A stretch of DNA of 64,000 nucleotides. Source: Candidatus Defluviicoccus seviourii. Lineage in GTDB: Bacteria > Pseudomonadota > Alphaproteobacteria > Rhodospirillales > Defluviicoccaceae. The stretch is taken from NCBI GenBank assembly GCA_900609035.2, contig UXAT02000054.1, positions 62,001 to 126,000 of the forward strand, read 5' to 3'. Each line of letters starts with the position of its first letter. Position 1 is the stretch's first letter. Below the pieces are notes generated by a model, which saw nothing but the letters and a program-made list of their open reading frames with translations, made no database searches and had not been told where the DNA came from. Positions 19,474 to 28,529 of the stretch are shown here, piece by piece. A program made the translations under genes and the position numbers.

Positions 19474-21693
19474 ATGACAGCATCCCCCGTCCTCGACCGG
19501 CTCGCCGACCTCGCCGGCGTTGAACCGGAATACTGGGATATCTGGGGCAATCATCACGCCATCGCACCGGAGAACAAGCGCCTCCTTCTGAGCACGCTCG
19601 GCTGCCCTGCGGAGGATGACGCGGCGGCCGACGCCGGCGCCTCCCGGCTCGTCGAACAAGAATGGCTGCGGCCGCTGCCGCCGGTCCGCATCCTGCGCAC
19701 CAACGAACCGGCAACCGCGATCGTGACCCTGCCCGCGGCCGACGACCGGCAGCGGGTCGGCGCCACGCTGTTGGAAGAGAGCGGGACCTATCACGAGTTC
19801 AGCTATCAGCCCGCCGCGAGCGACGTCATCGAAGTGCGGACGATCGAGGGCCAGGAGCATCGCCGCTACCGGATGCCGATCCCGGTCGAGCTCCCGCTCG
19901 GCTACCATACCCTTCGGCTCGACGACAAGGGCGGGTCCCAGATGCGGCTCATCGTGGCGCCTGCAGCGTGTTACCTGCCGGCGTCAATCGCGGCTGGCCG
20001 CAAGCAATGGGGCCTCTCGGCCCAGCTCTATGCGCTGCGCAGCGCGACCGACTGGGGCATCGGTGATTTCACGAGCCTCAAGACGCTGGTCGAGGCGGCC
20101 GCCGCCTTGGGCGCCTCGGTGATCGGCCTCAATCCGCTGCACGCGCTGTTCCTCAATGAAGCAGAGCGCGCCAGCCCCTATTCGCCCAGCAGCCGGCTGT
20201 TCCTGAACCCGCTCTACATCGATGTCATGGCCGTGCCGGAACTGAGCGCGAGCGCGCCGGCGCAAGCCCTGATCGAGCGCCACCAGGCCGAGCTCGACGC
20301 GCTCAGGGCCAAGACCAATATCGATTACCAGGCGGTCGCGCGGCTCAAGATCACGGTCCTGGAGGCGATCTTCACGGCCTTTAGCGGGCGAGGCGGAGCA
20401 GAGGGAGCGCGTGCGGAGGCGTTCCAGCGGTTCTGCAACGATCAGGGGGCGCCACTTGCCCGGTTCGCCACTTTCGAAGCGCTTGCCGAGCAGTTCCCGA
20501 GCGTTCCCTGGCAGGAATGGCCAGAACCGTATCGCCAACCCGACCATGCCGAGGTCAAGCAGTTCGCGCTCAAGCATCGCGAACGGATCGCGTTCCATCA
20601 GTTCCTGCAGTGGCTGGCGGACGAGCAACTGGCCGCCGCGCAGGCGCACGCCAAGGCGCGCGGCCTCGCGATCGGGCTTTACCGCGACCTGGCGGTCGGC
20701 TGCGCGCGCGACAGCGCCGATGCCTGGAGCGCCCAGGACGTGATCGTGCAGAGCGCCAAGATCGGCTGCCCGCCCGACCCGTTCAACATGCTGGGCCAGG
20801 ACTGGGGTGTGCCGCCGTTGCACCCCCACACCTTGCGCGAACAGGCATATGAGCCTTTCGTGCAGATCATCCGGGCTAACATGCGCCATGCCGGCGCACT
20901 CCGCATCGACCACGTGATGGGCCTGTTTCATCTGTTCTGGATGCCCTCGGCCCTGCCGCCGAAAGACGGCGCGTACATCAAATATCCGTTCGAGGACCTG
21001 CTCGCGGTGCTGGCGCTTGAGAGCCAGCGCGAGCGCTGCGTCGTCATCGGCGAGGATTTGGGCACCGTGCCGGCCGGCTTCCGCGAGCGCATGGCCGAGG
21101 CGAACGTATTGTCCTACCGGGTGCTCTACTTCGAGAAGGAGGGCGATCGCTTCAAGGGGCCCAGCGAGTACCCGCACCTGGCGCTCGCGTGTGCCACCAC
21201 CCACGACCTGGCAACGCTCACCGGCTTCTGGCAGGAGGCCGACATCGACTTGAAGCAGCGCCTTAATCTCTATCCTTCTGGGGAAGCGCTGGCGAACGAG
21301 CGGGCGGCACGCACCCATGACCGCTGGCTGCTGTTGCGCGCGCTGGCGCACGAGGGCCTGCTGCCGCCCGGCCTCAATCCCGAACAGGCCGAGGCTGGGC
21401 CGCTGCCGCCGGCGCTGTCAGCCGCCCTGCACGCATACCTGGCGCGCTCCGAGGCGGCATTGCTGCTGGTGCAGGTCGACGACTTGGCCGATGAGAGTGA
21501 GCAGATCAACGTGCCGGGGACGGTCGATGAGCGGCCGAACTGGCGGCGGCGGTTGCGCGTCGCAACCGCGGACCTGGCAGCAACCCCGGTCGCAACCCTG
21601 CTCAAGCCGCGGCTCGCGGATCGCAGCGCGAGAGCCGCTGGCGAGAGCGTGCTTGCCGCCCGCTGGCCCGCAGCCCGCAACACCGGGGAGTAG
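19474..21693 (+). CDS. malQ: 4-alpha-glucanotransferase (amylomaltase)
   Basis: A 739-residue GH77 enzyme. An N-terminal beta-sandwich extension (about 170 residues) precedes RKQWGLSAQLYALRS, the GH77 entry motif. Catalytic sites are seen at ALRIDHVMGLFHLFW (Asp479), VIGEDLGTVP (Glu527) and ATTHDLATLTGFW (Asp578). It transfers glucan segments between maltodextrins and releases glucose, recycling the short chains left by GlgX. ATG 19474 was chosen because the earlier frame lies inside glgX and is arginine-rich, unlike the family. It ends 25 bases before the convergent acetyltransferase gene. Confidence 0.93.
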   Translation: MTASPVLDRLADLAGVEPEYWDIWGNHHAIAPENKRLLLSTLGCPAEDDAAADAGASRLVEQEWLRPLPPVRILRTNEPATAIVTLPAADDRQRVGATLLEESGTYHEFSYQPAASDVIEVRTIEGQEHRRYRMPIPVELPLGYHTLRLDDKGGSQMRLIVAPAACYLPASIAAGRKQWGLSAQLYALRSATDWGIGDFTSLKTLVEAAAALGASVIGLNPLHALFLNEAERASPYSPSSRLFLNPLYIDVMAVPELSASAPAQALIERHQAELDALRAKTNIDYQAVARLKITVLEAIFTAFSGRGGAEGARAEAFQRFCNDQGAPLARFATFEALAEQFPSVPWQEWPEPYRQPDHAEVKQFALKHRERIAFHQFLQWLADEQLAAAQAHAKARGLAIGLYRDLAVGCARDSADAWSAQDVIVQSAKIGCPPDPFNMLGQDWGVPPLHPHTLREQAYEPFVQIIRANMRHAGALRIDHVMGLFHLFWMPSALPPKDGAYIKYPFEDLLAVLALESQRERCVVIGEDLGTVPAGFRERMAEANVLSYRVLYFEKEGDRFKGPSEYPHLALACATTHDLATLTGFWQEADIDLKQRLNLYPSGEALANERAARTHDRWLLLRALAHEGLLPPGLNPEQAEAGPLPPALSAALHAYLARSEAALLLVQVDDLADESEQINVPGTVDERPNWRRRLRVATADLAATPVATLLKPRLADRSARAAGESVLAARWPAARNTGE

Positions 21694-21718
21694 CAGGAAA
21701 GGGCAGCGGCCGCGCCGG

Positions 21719-22249
21719 CTACTCGATCCAGTACTCCGGCCGGTCGAGCGCATCGGCGCAGATGACGCGGCCCTGCACGCGGCCGAGCACGCTGGGACTG
21801 ATCGGCCGCACCATCCAGGCGCTTTCGGGTGACACCGGATACGGCGCCCGCAGGCCGTGGCGGCCGGCGGGCTCGAACCCGTGCCGCGAATAGTAGCCGG
21901 GGTGGCCGAGGACGAACACGAGCGCCACGCCAGCCTCGCCGAGGAGCCGGATGCCATGCTCGATCAGGCTGCCGCCGATGCCTTTGCGCTGGGCGTCGGG
22001 AACGACGGCCAGCGGCGCGAGGATCGCTAGCATAAGGCCGGGAGCCGCACCTTCCAGCCGAACGGCGGTGAACAGGATATGGCCGACGGCGCGGCTCTTG
22101 ACGTGCGCCAGTAAGGAGAGGTGCGGCTGCGCGGTCGGATCCGCGATCAGCTCGGCGACGAGGCCGGCCTCGACCTCACCACCAAACGCCAAGCGTTCGA
22201 CCGCCAGCACGTCCGCGAGATCGGCCGCCGATGCCGCAGCGATATTCAT
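21719..22249 (-). CDS. GNAT family N-acetyltransferase
   Basis: A 176-residue single-domain GNAT. MLAILAPLAVVPDAQRKGIGGSLIEHG is the family's beta4/alpha3 region with the acetyl-CoA pyrophosphate loop (Q/R-x-x-G-x-G). ALVFVLGHPGYYSRHGFEPA is the 'YYxRxGF' segment of the YhbS-type subfamily. The amine acceptor cannot be told from sequence. It lies alone between the convergent malQ and glgE units and has no clear tie to glycogen metabolism. Confidence 0.85.
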   Translation of the reverse strand: MNIAAASAADLADVLAVERLAFGGEVEAGLVAELIADPTAQPHLSLLAHVKSRAVGHILFTAVRLEGAAPGLMLAILAPLAVVPDAQRKGIGGSLIEHGIRLLGEAGVALVFVLGHPGYYSRHGFEPAGRHGLRAPYPVSPESAWMVRPISPSVLGRVQGRVICADALDRPEYWIE

Positions 22250-22268
22250 CAGGAAGCGCTGAAACGCA

Positions 22269-22357
22269 CGTCATTGCGAGCGCAGCGAAGCAATCCGGCT
22301 TTCATAACACAACAAAACATGTGGATTGCTTCGTCGCTGTTGCTCCTCGCAATGACG
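22269..22357. repeat. Long imperfect palindromic repeat (dispersed-element type)
   Basis: The left arm 22269-22296 (CGTCATTGCGAG...GAAGCAATCC) pairs with the right arm 22323-22357 (GGATTGCTTCG...CTCGCAATGACG). A small bulge and a 26-base AT-richer centre complete it. The outer 12 and inner 9-10 bases of the arms match exactly. This TCATTGCGAG/GAAGCAATCC palindrome is of a type scattered in intergenic DNA of many bacteria. It could fold as a strong RNA hairpin and terminate both convergent transcripts. Confidence 0.75.
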
Positions 22358-22426
22358 CCTTATTGCGTTTTCCGAGGTGCCCATCAGGGACCCCGGCCAA
22401 GCTCCCGTCGTTCCCTCGCAGCGGCC

Positions 22427-24469
22427 CTAATAGCACGGGTTGCGGTAGTCGACCTTCTCCCAGGCGCCGATGCGATAGATCTCGACCGGATTGACCTCAG
22501 GGTCGAGGCGCACGCCCTGCGTGCCGCTACGCCAGAGATGGCGCCGGCCGGTGAGCAGCTCCTCGACCTGGAACGTATCGCCCGCCTTCATTCCCATCTC
22601 CTCGAGCGGGAACTTGAGCTCGGCGACGTGCGGGTCAAACGGATCGACGTTGACGGCAAAGAACACCATGTTGGCACGGTCCTTGGACATCTTGCCGTAG
22701 AACAAGATGTTATCGTCGTCCGATGGGTAGAAGCGCAGGTTTTCGAGCTCGTGCAGGGCAGGGTTCTCGCGCCGGATGGCGTTGATCTTGGTGATAAAGT
22801 CCTTGATGTTGCCCGGCCGGTCCCAATCCCAGACCTTGTACTCGTATTTCTCGGAGTGGAGGAACTCCTCCTTGCCGGGGATTGGCGTCGCCTCGCACAA
22901 CTCGAAGCCGTTGTAGATGCCGTAGACGCTCGACAAGGTCGCCGCCAGCACCAGGCGGATCTGGTGTGCCGGCCGGCCGCCGGTCTGAAGATAAGGCGGG
23001 TTGATGTCGGGTGTGTTGACAAAGAAGTTCGGCCGCATGAACTCCTTCGCGTCCGATTGCGTCAGCTCGGTCAGATAATCAATGAGCTCGTGCTTGAAGT
23101 TGCGCCACGTGAAATAGGTGTAAGATTGCTGGAACCCGACTTTCGCCAGCATCTTCATGACCGGCGGTCGGGTGAATGCTTCGGCGAGAAAGATCACTTC
23201 CGGATCACGCGCGCGCACTTCACCAATCATCCATTCCCAGAACGGCACCGGCTTCGTGTGCGGATTGTCGACACGGAAGATCTTGACGCCCTGTTCGACC
23301 CAGAACAGCACCACCGACAACAGCTCGTTCCACAGCGCTTCCTGATGCGGGCCATAGAAGTTGAGGTTGACGATATCCTGATACTTCTTCGGCGGGTTCT
23401 CGGCGTACTTGATGGTGCCGTCGGGGCGGAAGATGAACCACTCCGGGTGCTCCTTGACCCAGGGATGGTCCGGTGCGCATTGGATCGCGAAGTCCAGCGC
23501 AACCTCCATGCCCTGCATGTGGCAGGCGCGCACGAAGCGGCGGAACTCATCGAGCGTGCCGAGGTCCGGATGAACCGCCTTGTGGCCGCCCTCTTCAGAG
23601 CCGATCGCGTACGGACTGCCGGGATCGCCCGGTTTGGCAACCAGCGTATTGTCCGGCCCCTTGCGGTGGATGCGGCCGATCGGGTGAATCGGCACGAAAT
23701 AGATGACGTCAAACCCCATCGCGCGGATTTCCGGCAGGCGTTCCTCGCAGTCGGCGAAGGTGGCGCTCTTGCCGGGCACGCGGCCTTGCGAGCGATGGAA
23801 CATCTCGTACCAGGCGGCGTAGCGGGCCTCGATACGATCGACCACCACTTCCAGCTCGCGGTCGTAACGGACAGCGAGTGCACGGTCGGGCCAGCGCGCC
23901 ATCAGCAGCCGTGTGGTCGAGTCGAGCGCCCATTCGATCCGGCGCGGATCGGTCGCGGCATCGAAGCGGGTCAGGATCTCGTTCAGCCGTGTCTTGTCCT
24001 CGCCGGTTGCGCGGGTGGCGGCATCGGCCAACAGCGCGCGGCCCTCCTGCAGCTCGACCGCGACCTGCTGGCCGTCGGCGACCTTCTTTTCCAGCTCCGA
24101 GCACCAAGACGCGTAGACGTCGGTCCACGCCTCAACGGTGAACACGTAGGTCGTGTTGACGTCGAGGGGGAAAGCGCCGCGCCAGCGATCGAGGCCGGCG
24201 TTGACGAGCTCGAGCGGGACCTCCCGCCATGCGCTCGCGCTCTTCTCCCGGTAGAGGGCAACGGCGGTCAGCTTGTCGTGGCCCTCGCGAAAGATGGTTG
24301 CGCCCACCTCCATCTCGTCGCCGACCTCCCGCTTGACCGGATAGCGGCCGCAATCGAGCTGCGGTCCGACATCCTGGATGACGATCGGCCGGCTCTGCAG
24401 CCGCGCCGCGATCGGTGCGACAATACGGGTATCACCGTGGCAGATGGTCGGGGTCGCGAGCGTTGTCAT
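22427..24469 (-). CDS. glgE: Alpha-1,4-glucan:maltose-1-phosphate maltosyltransferase
   Basis: A 680-residue GH13_3 enzyme of normal GlgE length. The N-terminal beta domains are followed by VIYFVPIHPIGRIHRKGPDN, a GlgE signature. KIFRVDNPHTKP holds the nucleophile (Asp401) and FLAEAFTRP the acid/base (Glu430). PAHQIRLVLAATLSSVYGIYNG and SEKYEYKVWDW are also characteristic. GlgE transfers maltosyl units from alpha-maltose-1-phosphate to the growing glucan. AAAGGAGGGGG before ATG 24469 is a very strong ribosome site. A GH13 gene lies 27 bases upstream and a GlgM-type synthase before that, in one leftward unit. Confidence 0.93.
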   Translation of the reverse strand: MTTLATPTICHGDTRIVAPIAARLQSRPIVIQDVGPQLDCGRYPVKREVGDEMEVGATIFREGHDKLTAVALYREKSASAWREVPLELVNAGLDRWRGAFPLDVNTTYVFTVEAWTDVYASWCSELEKKVADGQQVAVELQEGRALLADAATRATGEDKTRLNEILTRFDAATDPRRIEWALDSTTRLLMARWPDRALAVRYDRELEVVVDRIEARYAAWYEMFHRSQGRVPGKSATFADCEERLPEIRAMGFDVIYFVPIHPIGRIHRKGPDNTLVAKPGDPGSPYAIGSEEGGHKAVHPDLGTLDEFRRFVRACHMQGMEVALDFAIQCAPDHPWVKEHPEWFIFRPDGTIKYAENPPKKYQDIVNLNFYGPHQEALWNELLSVVLFWVEQGVKIFRVDNPHTKPVPFWEWMIGEVRARDPEVIFLAEAFTRPPVMKMLAKVGFQQSYTYFTWRNFKHELIDYLTELTQSDAKEFMRPNFFVNTPDINPPYLQTGGRPAHQIRLVLAATLSSVYGIYNGFELCEATPIPGKEEFLHSEKYEYKVWDWDRPGNIKDFITKINAIRRENPALHELENLRFYPSDDDNILFYGKMSKDRANMVFFAVNVDPFDPHVAELKFPLEEMGMKAGDTFQVEELLTGRRHLWRSGTQGVRLDPEVNPVEIYRIGAWEKVDYRNPCY

Positions 24470-24496
24470 AGCCCCCTCCTTTCTGGGGTGTTCTTG

Positions 24497-25795
24497 TTAG
24501 GCGCGGGCGAAAACGCGGACATCACCGGGATCGAGAGACACCTCCATGCCGCGCTGGAACGGGGTCGCCTGGCGGCCCGGCGTCAGTTCCCGGCCACCCT
24601 GGAAATCGCCGCCGAAGCCGTCGACACGGACCCGGACTCCGTTGTGCTGATCGGAGTTGACGACCGTCACCGCCCATCCCGGCCCGCGCATGGCCCGGCG
24701 GACAAGGCAGACCGCCCGGCCATCGCCGATGAAGTGAGCCTGCTGCGGGCCCTCCTCGTTCAGCACCGGCACCGAAGCCTTCATCCGGTTGACCTCGCCG
24801 ATGAAGCGGGTGAGGTCGAAGGCCGGCTTCTCCCAATGCTCGGCACGCGTGTCGACGACATGCAGGCGGCGGCGGAAGCCGTACTCGTAACCGATCGGGA
24901 TCATGACGCCGGTCGAAAATGCGGCTGCGAACAGATAGGCCTGGCGGTAGCGGCGATCGAGCTGGGCCGGATCGTTGACGCCGGCGCGGCCCAGGTCGGC
25001 GGCCAAGCGCTCGGTATCGTGCGTTTCCGGAAAGGCGATCGAGGGCGCGATCGAACGGAACTTCTCGTACTGCTCCAGGAGCCAGGGCGCGCGGAAGTCC
25101 CACCACTTCGAGCTGTTGAAGAGGTAGTCAAAGCCGGAACCGCGCAGAGCCTCGACCTGCTCCATCATGCCGCCCAGGTTCTCGGCGATAAAAAGGACTT
25201 GGCCGTCCGCCGCGCGGCCGGCGCGGATCAGCTCGCGCCAGACATCCTTTGGCACCATGTAGGCGGCATCGCAGCGGAAGCCGCGGACGCCCAGTTGCAC
25301 ACACTCGCGGACGTATTTTGAGAAGTAGGCGATAATTTCCGCCCGCTGCGGCCGGTCGTGGTAGCTGATCTCGGCCAAATCGGCCCAGACGGTCTTCTTG
25401 CTCGGATCGCCGGGATCAAGGGCGAACGGCGAGTGCAGACTGCCGTCCGGTTCATGCTCGAACCAATCGGGGTGCTGTTCCGCCAGCAACGAGTCCTTGC
25501 TCGTGTGATTGACGACCAAGTCCATCATCACGGAAATGCCACGGTCGGCGGCGGCGCTGGTGAAGCCGCGCACGAGCTTGTCCACCGACTCCTGCGAAGT
25601 GCCGCGCAGCAGCGGATTGACGCTGTAGTAGTCCTTGACGGCGTAGAGGCTGCCAGAGAAACCCGGCGCCGTGATGGGATTGAGAAAGATCCAGTTGAAG
25701 CCCATGCCGGCGACGCGATCGAGGTGCTTGACCCAGTCCGCAATCGTTCCCGCAAGCGTCGGGAACAGGTTGTAAATCCTCGCACCTTCGCTCAA
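24497..25795 (-). CDS. GH13 alpha-amylase-family protein paired with GlgE
   Basis: A 432-residue single GH13 barrel. GMGFNWIFLNPITAPGFSGS and MMDLVVNHTSKDS are conserved regions. The triad is intact: VRGFRCDAAY (Asp176), LFIAENLGG (Glu205) and PETHDTER (Asp260). The start codon is probably TTG 25795, supported by AAGGAGG six bases before it. It is short for an amylase and lacks a signal peptide, so it acts in the cytoplasm. Similar GH13 domains are, in my recollection, fused in front of GlgE in some alphaproteobacteria; here the order GH13 then GlgE is kept as two genes. The exact reaction (hydrolase, transferase or accessory to GlgE) is not clear. Confidence 0.8.
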   Translation of the reverse strand: MSEGARIYNLFPTLAGTIADWVKHLDRVAGMGFNWIFLNPITAPGFSGSLYAVKDYYSVNPLLRGTSQESVDKLVRGFTSAAADRGISVMMDLVVNHTSKDSLLAEQHPDWFEHEPDGSLHSPFALDPGDPSKKTVWADLAEISYHDRPQRAEIIAYFSKYVRECVQLGVRGFRCDAAYMVPKDVWRELIRAGRAADGQVLFIAENLGGMMEQVEALRGSGFDYLFNSSKWWDFRAPWLLEQYEKFRSIAPSIAFPETHDTERLAADLGRAGVNDPAQLDRRYRQAYLFAAAFSTGVMIPIGYEYGFRRRLHVVDTRAEHWEKPAFDLTRFIGEVNRMKASVPVLNEEGPQQAHFIGDGRAVCLVRRAMRGPGWAVTVVNSDQHNGVRVRVDGFGGDFQGGRELTPGRQATPFQRGMEVSLDPGDVRVFARA

Positions 25796-25874
25796 GACGG
25801 CCTCCTTGTTGTCGCTGATCCGGCGCCCCTTCGCCGGCTCCGGGCACGGCGCCGCGCCTTGGACGGCGCAGCGT

Positions 25875-27080
25875 TCAGTCGGTCAGGGCGTTGTAAAGTT
25901 CGAGCGTTTGCTTGGCAATGCTCTGCCAGCTGAAGCTCTCCACCACGCGCTTGCGGCCTGCTTCTCCCATGCGCGCCCGCAAGCTCGGGTCAGCGGCAAA
26001 GCGGCTGATCGCCTCGGCGAGACCGCGCGAGAACGCTTGCGCATCGGTCGGATCGTGCGGCGGCTGGTCAGAAAGCTTGGCGTCGACGAGGAAACCGGTC
26101 TCGCCATCGACGACGACCTCCGGGATGCCGCCGACCGCGCTGCCGACCACCGGTGTGCCGCAGGCCATCGCTTCGAGGTTGATGATGCCGAAGGGCTCAT
26201 AGATCGAGGGGCAGCAGAACACGGTCGCGTGTGAATAGAGCGCGATCGTCTCCTCACGGTCGATCATCGCCGGGATCCAGACGACGCCCGGACGCCGCTC
26301 GCGCAGCGCGTGCACCATCGCCTCCAGCTCCGCCTGCAGCTCCGGCGTGTCGGACTCGCCGGCGCACAAGACGATCTGCAGCCGCGGATCGATGTACTCG
26401 GCGGCTTCAAGCAGGTAGCGCACCCCCTTCTGCCGTGTCATGCGGCCAATGAACAGGACGAAGGCGGCGTTGGGATCGACCCCGAACTTGGTCAGCACGT
26501 CCGGCCGGTGCACCGCCTGGTACTGCTCGGTGTCGATGCCGTTGGCAATGACCCGGAGCCGTTCGGGCTTGACATCGAACAGGCGCAGCACGTCGTCGCG
26601 CGTGCTGCGCGAGACCGCGATCACGACATCGGCCATCTCCAGCGCGGTTTTTTCCACCCAGTTCGAGAGGTCATAGCCACGGCCGATCTGCTCCCGCTTC
26701 CACGGCCGCAAAGGTTCCAGCGAGTGGACCGTGATGACGAGGGGAATTCCGTACAGGATCTTGGCCAGGATGCCGCCAAAATGGGTGTACCAGGTGTGGC
26801 AGTGAACGATGTCGGCCTGCACGCCCTGGCCATTGAAGGCGATGCAGGTCGCAAGAGCGCGCAGCGGCGAGACCAGCGAGACCGGGCAGCCCGCAAACGG
26901 CGCGCTGCTCAGCTTGGTGCCGCGGACCGAAAGCCTGCCATCGACGTATGCCTGCTCGTGGAAGCTCCGCACCTCGACATCAGCGAGCCGCGCCAGCTCC
27001 CTCGAGAGGTACTCCACGTGCACGCCAGCGCCTCCGTAGATGTGCGGCGGATACTCGTTGGTGAGCAGGAGGACGCGCAT
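25875..27080 (-). CDS. glgM: GlgM-type glycogen/maltose-1-phosphate synthase (GT4)
   Basis: A 401-residue GT4 glycosyltransferase. The N-terminus MRVLLLTNEYPPHIYGGAGVHV is the glycogen-synthase-like donor loop. HTWYTHFGG, VVIAVSRSTRDD, VIANGIDTEQY and FIGRMTRQKGV follow. CPSIYEPFGIINLEAMACGTPVVGS contains the EPFGxxxLE nucleotide-sugar motif. Its length and sequence fit the actinobacterial GlgA/GlgM type rather than the ~480-residue GT5 GlgA of most proteobacteria. GlgM makes alpha-maltose-1-phosphate from ADP-glucose and glucose-1-phosphate, exactly the GlgE substrate encoded downstream. GGGAG before ATG 27080 fits the start. A 16-base perfect palindrome lies about 100 bases upstream. Confidence 0.88.
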   Translation of the reverse strand: MRVLLLTNEYPPHIYGGAGVHVEYLSRELARLADVEVRSFHEQAYVDGRLSVRGTKLSSAPFAGCPVSLVSPLRALATCIAFNGQGVQADIVHCHTWYTHFGGILAKILYGIPLVITVHSLEPLRPWKREQIGRGYDLSNWVEKTALEMADVVIAVSRSTRDDVLRLFDVKPERLRVIANGIDTEQYQAVHRPDVLTKFGVDPNAAFVLFIGRMTRQKGVRYLLEAAEYIDPRLQIVLCAGESDTPELQAELEAMVHALRERRPGVVWIPAMIDREETIALYSHATVFCCPSIYEPFGIINLEAMACGTPVVGSAVGGIPEVVVDGETGFLVDAKLSDQPPHDPTDAQAFSRGLAEAISRFAADPSLRARMGEAGRKRVVESFSWQSIAKQTLELYNALTD

Positions 27081-27175
27081 GGTGGGACACTCCCTGAGCG
27101 GCGGTGATGACTTTGTCTTCTACCTCATGGACAGAGTAAATCAATCGCTTTGCAGTTGAAACACTCGGGGGATTG

Positions 27176-27191
27176 TGACCCATATGGGTCA
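27176..27191. promoter_or_regulatory. Perfect 16-base palindrome upstream of glgM
   Basis: TGACCCATATGGGTCA is identical on both strands. It lies between the stop of the phosphatase gene (27271) and the ATG of glgM (27080), both leftward. No T-run follows on the minus strand, so an operator for glgM is more likely than a terminator. Confidence 0.45.
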
Positions 27192-27270
27192 GTGGCGGCC
27201 GGACACAGATCGCCGCTGCCGCCCTCGGGTCAGGCGGCCGGCGCAACGACCCGGGTCGTGGGGCGACCCT

Positions 27271-28068
27271 TCAATCGCGGGTCGAGAGGAACCTTCGCCG
27301 GCTGCCTTCCAGCACCAGGCAGGAGAGCCGGTTGCTGAACACGGCGCCGGTATCGACGCCGATGCGATTGTCGCGGACTTCGGGCAGGTCGCTGACGGAA
27401 TGCCCGTGCACCACCACCTTGCCGAGGTCGGCATCCGACTCCAAGAACTCTTCGCGAATCCACAACATGTCGTCGACGCTCTGATCCTCCATCCGCTTTT
27501 CCGGATGGATGCCGGCATGGACGAACAGGTAATCGCCGGCCTGGTACGTCAACTTCAGCCCCTGGAAGAAGGCGAGGTGGCGCTCGGGAATGATCTCGCG
27601 CAGCTGATCGCTCATCAGCTTCAAGTGGAACGCGCGCGGCTGGTCCTTGGGAAAGCGGACGCCGTAGCTGTAAAGCGTCGCATCGCCGCCATAGCGCATC
27701 CAGTTGGCGCCGCTTGCCGGCGTAGCGAGGAAATCCAGCAACTGCTGATCGTGATTGCCCTTGAGATAATGGGTCTCGAATCCCGCCAGCGGCTGATCGA
27801 GCAGCAGATCGATCACTTCGCGGCTGTGCAGGCCGCGATCGACGTAGTCGCCGAGATAGACGACGATCGGCCGCACGCCGGCAGTAAGCGATCGCGCATC
27901 CTGTGCGATGCGGCCGTGCAAGCGCTCCAATAGATCGTTGCGCCCATGGATGTCGCCGACAGCGTAAACACGGACGCCATCGGGAACCTGAGCGTTATCA
28001 ACGGTCACACGCTGGCGCGGTCCAAACAGCTGCCTGATCTTGTGTCGTGCAAACATCTCTTCGATCAC
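27271..28068 (-). CDS. PPP-family metallophosphatase (serine/threonine phosphatase 1-like)
   Basis: A 265-residue protein with every core motif of the PPP superfamily: VYAVGDIHGRNDLL (GDxHG), VVYLGDYVDRGLHS (GDxVDRG), THYLKGNHDQQLL (GNHD), YLFVHAGIHP and GKVVVHGHS. These bind two metal ions at the active site. It resembles PrpA/PrpB and ApaH-like enzymes, which dephosphorylate proteins or small molecules such as diadenosine tetraphosphate. The frame begins at GTG 28068; ATG 28056 is an alternative. It points the same way as glgM, 190 bases upstream, so regulation of glycogen enzymes is conceivable but unproven. Confidence 0.85.
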   Translation of the reverse strand: MIEEMFARHKIRQLFGPRQRVTVDNAQVPDGVRVYAVGDIHGRNDLLERLHGRIAQDARSLTAGVRPIVVYLGDYVDRGLHSREVIDLLLDQPLAGFETHYLKGNHDQQLLDFLATPASGANWMRYGGDATLYSYGVRFPKDQPRAFHLKLMSDQLREIIPERHLAFFQGLKLTYQAGDYLFVHAGIHPEKRMEDQSVDDMLWIREEFLESDADLGKVVVHGHSVSDLPEVRDNRIGVDTGAVFSNRLSCLVLEGSRRRFLSTRD

Positions 28069-28529
28069 TCGCCTGCCGCCCCGCCGCGGGCGACACGAAA
28101 GGCCCTTCCACTGCGCGCGTCTGCGCCCTCACGTTGGTCGACGCCTGCCCTGAAGTTACATAGGGCAGGGTTATGCACAGGAAAATGGCTTTTCGTCGAC
28201 TCGCTTGCCGCGGTGGCCAGCCTGTGCGTGATCCTGCCACCGCCGAGCCCACACGTACTGTAACCCATCTGGACCGTCGGGCAGGCGCGCCCGTTTGTCA
28301 GCGCGATTGCTTAAGTGCATGCATAGAGCAGATTACCGCCGCCGGCAAATGTCGGCTATGACGTAAGTCATACCCTCATTCAGGGTATGCTAGGATGTTA
28401 TACAACTATTCATTGCTTTTGCCCGCATCTTGGCTTATGTTCGAGAGCAATTAGCCACCGATCGAGGCAATAACAGGTGGCGGGGAACGGCGAGGGCTCC
28501 GTGTTTTGCGCGAACGGAGTGACGAACGG
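28069..28529. other. Divergent intergenic region with composite dyads
   Basis: This 461-base gap separates the leftward phosphatase gene from the rightward export locus. It has no convincing coding frame. Its right half is visibly AT-richer than its surroundings and holds the inverted repeats at 28357-28389. It probably contains the promoters of both units. Confidence 0.5.
28357..28389. promoter_or_regulatory. Two overlapping inverted repeats, operator-like
   Basis: TATGAC-GTAA-GTCATA (28357-28372) overlaps CATACCCT-CATTC-AGGGTATG (28369-28389). Both pairs of arms are exact. They sit 141-173 bases before the first gene of the export locus, in an AT-rich stretch. A composite binding site is likely; a stem-loop is also possible. 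Confidence 0.4.

Noticed and set aside
22121-25321. A 1066-codon rightward open frame opposite glgE and the GH13 gene
   Set aside because: It is a shadow caused by high G+C. The leftward frames carry intact GH13 catalytic motifs, while this one has no recognisable family.
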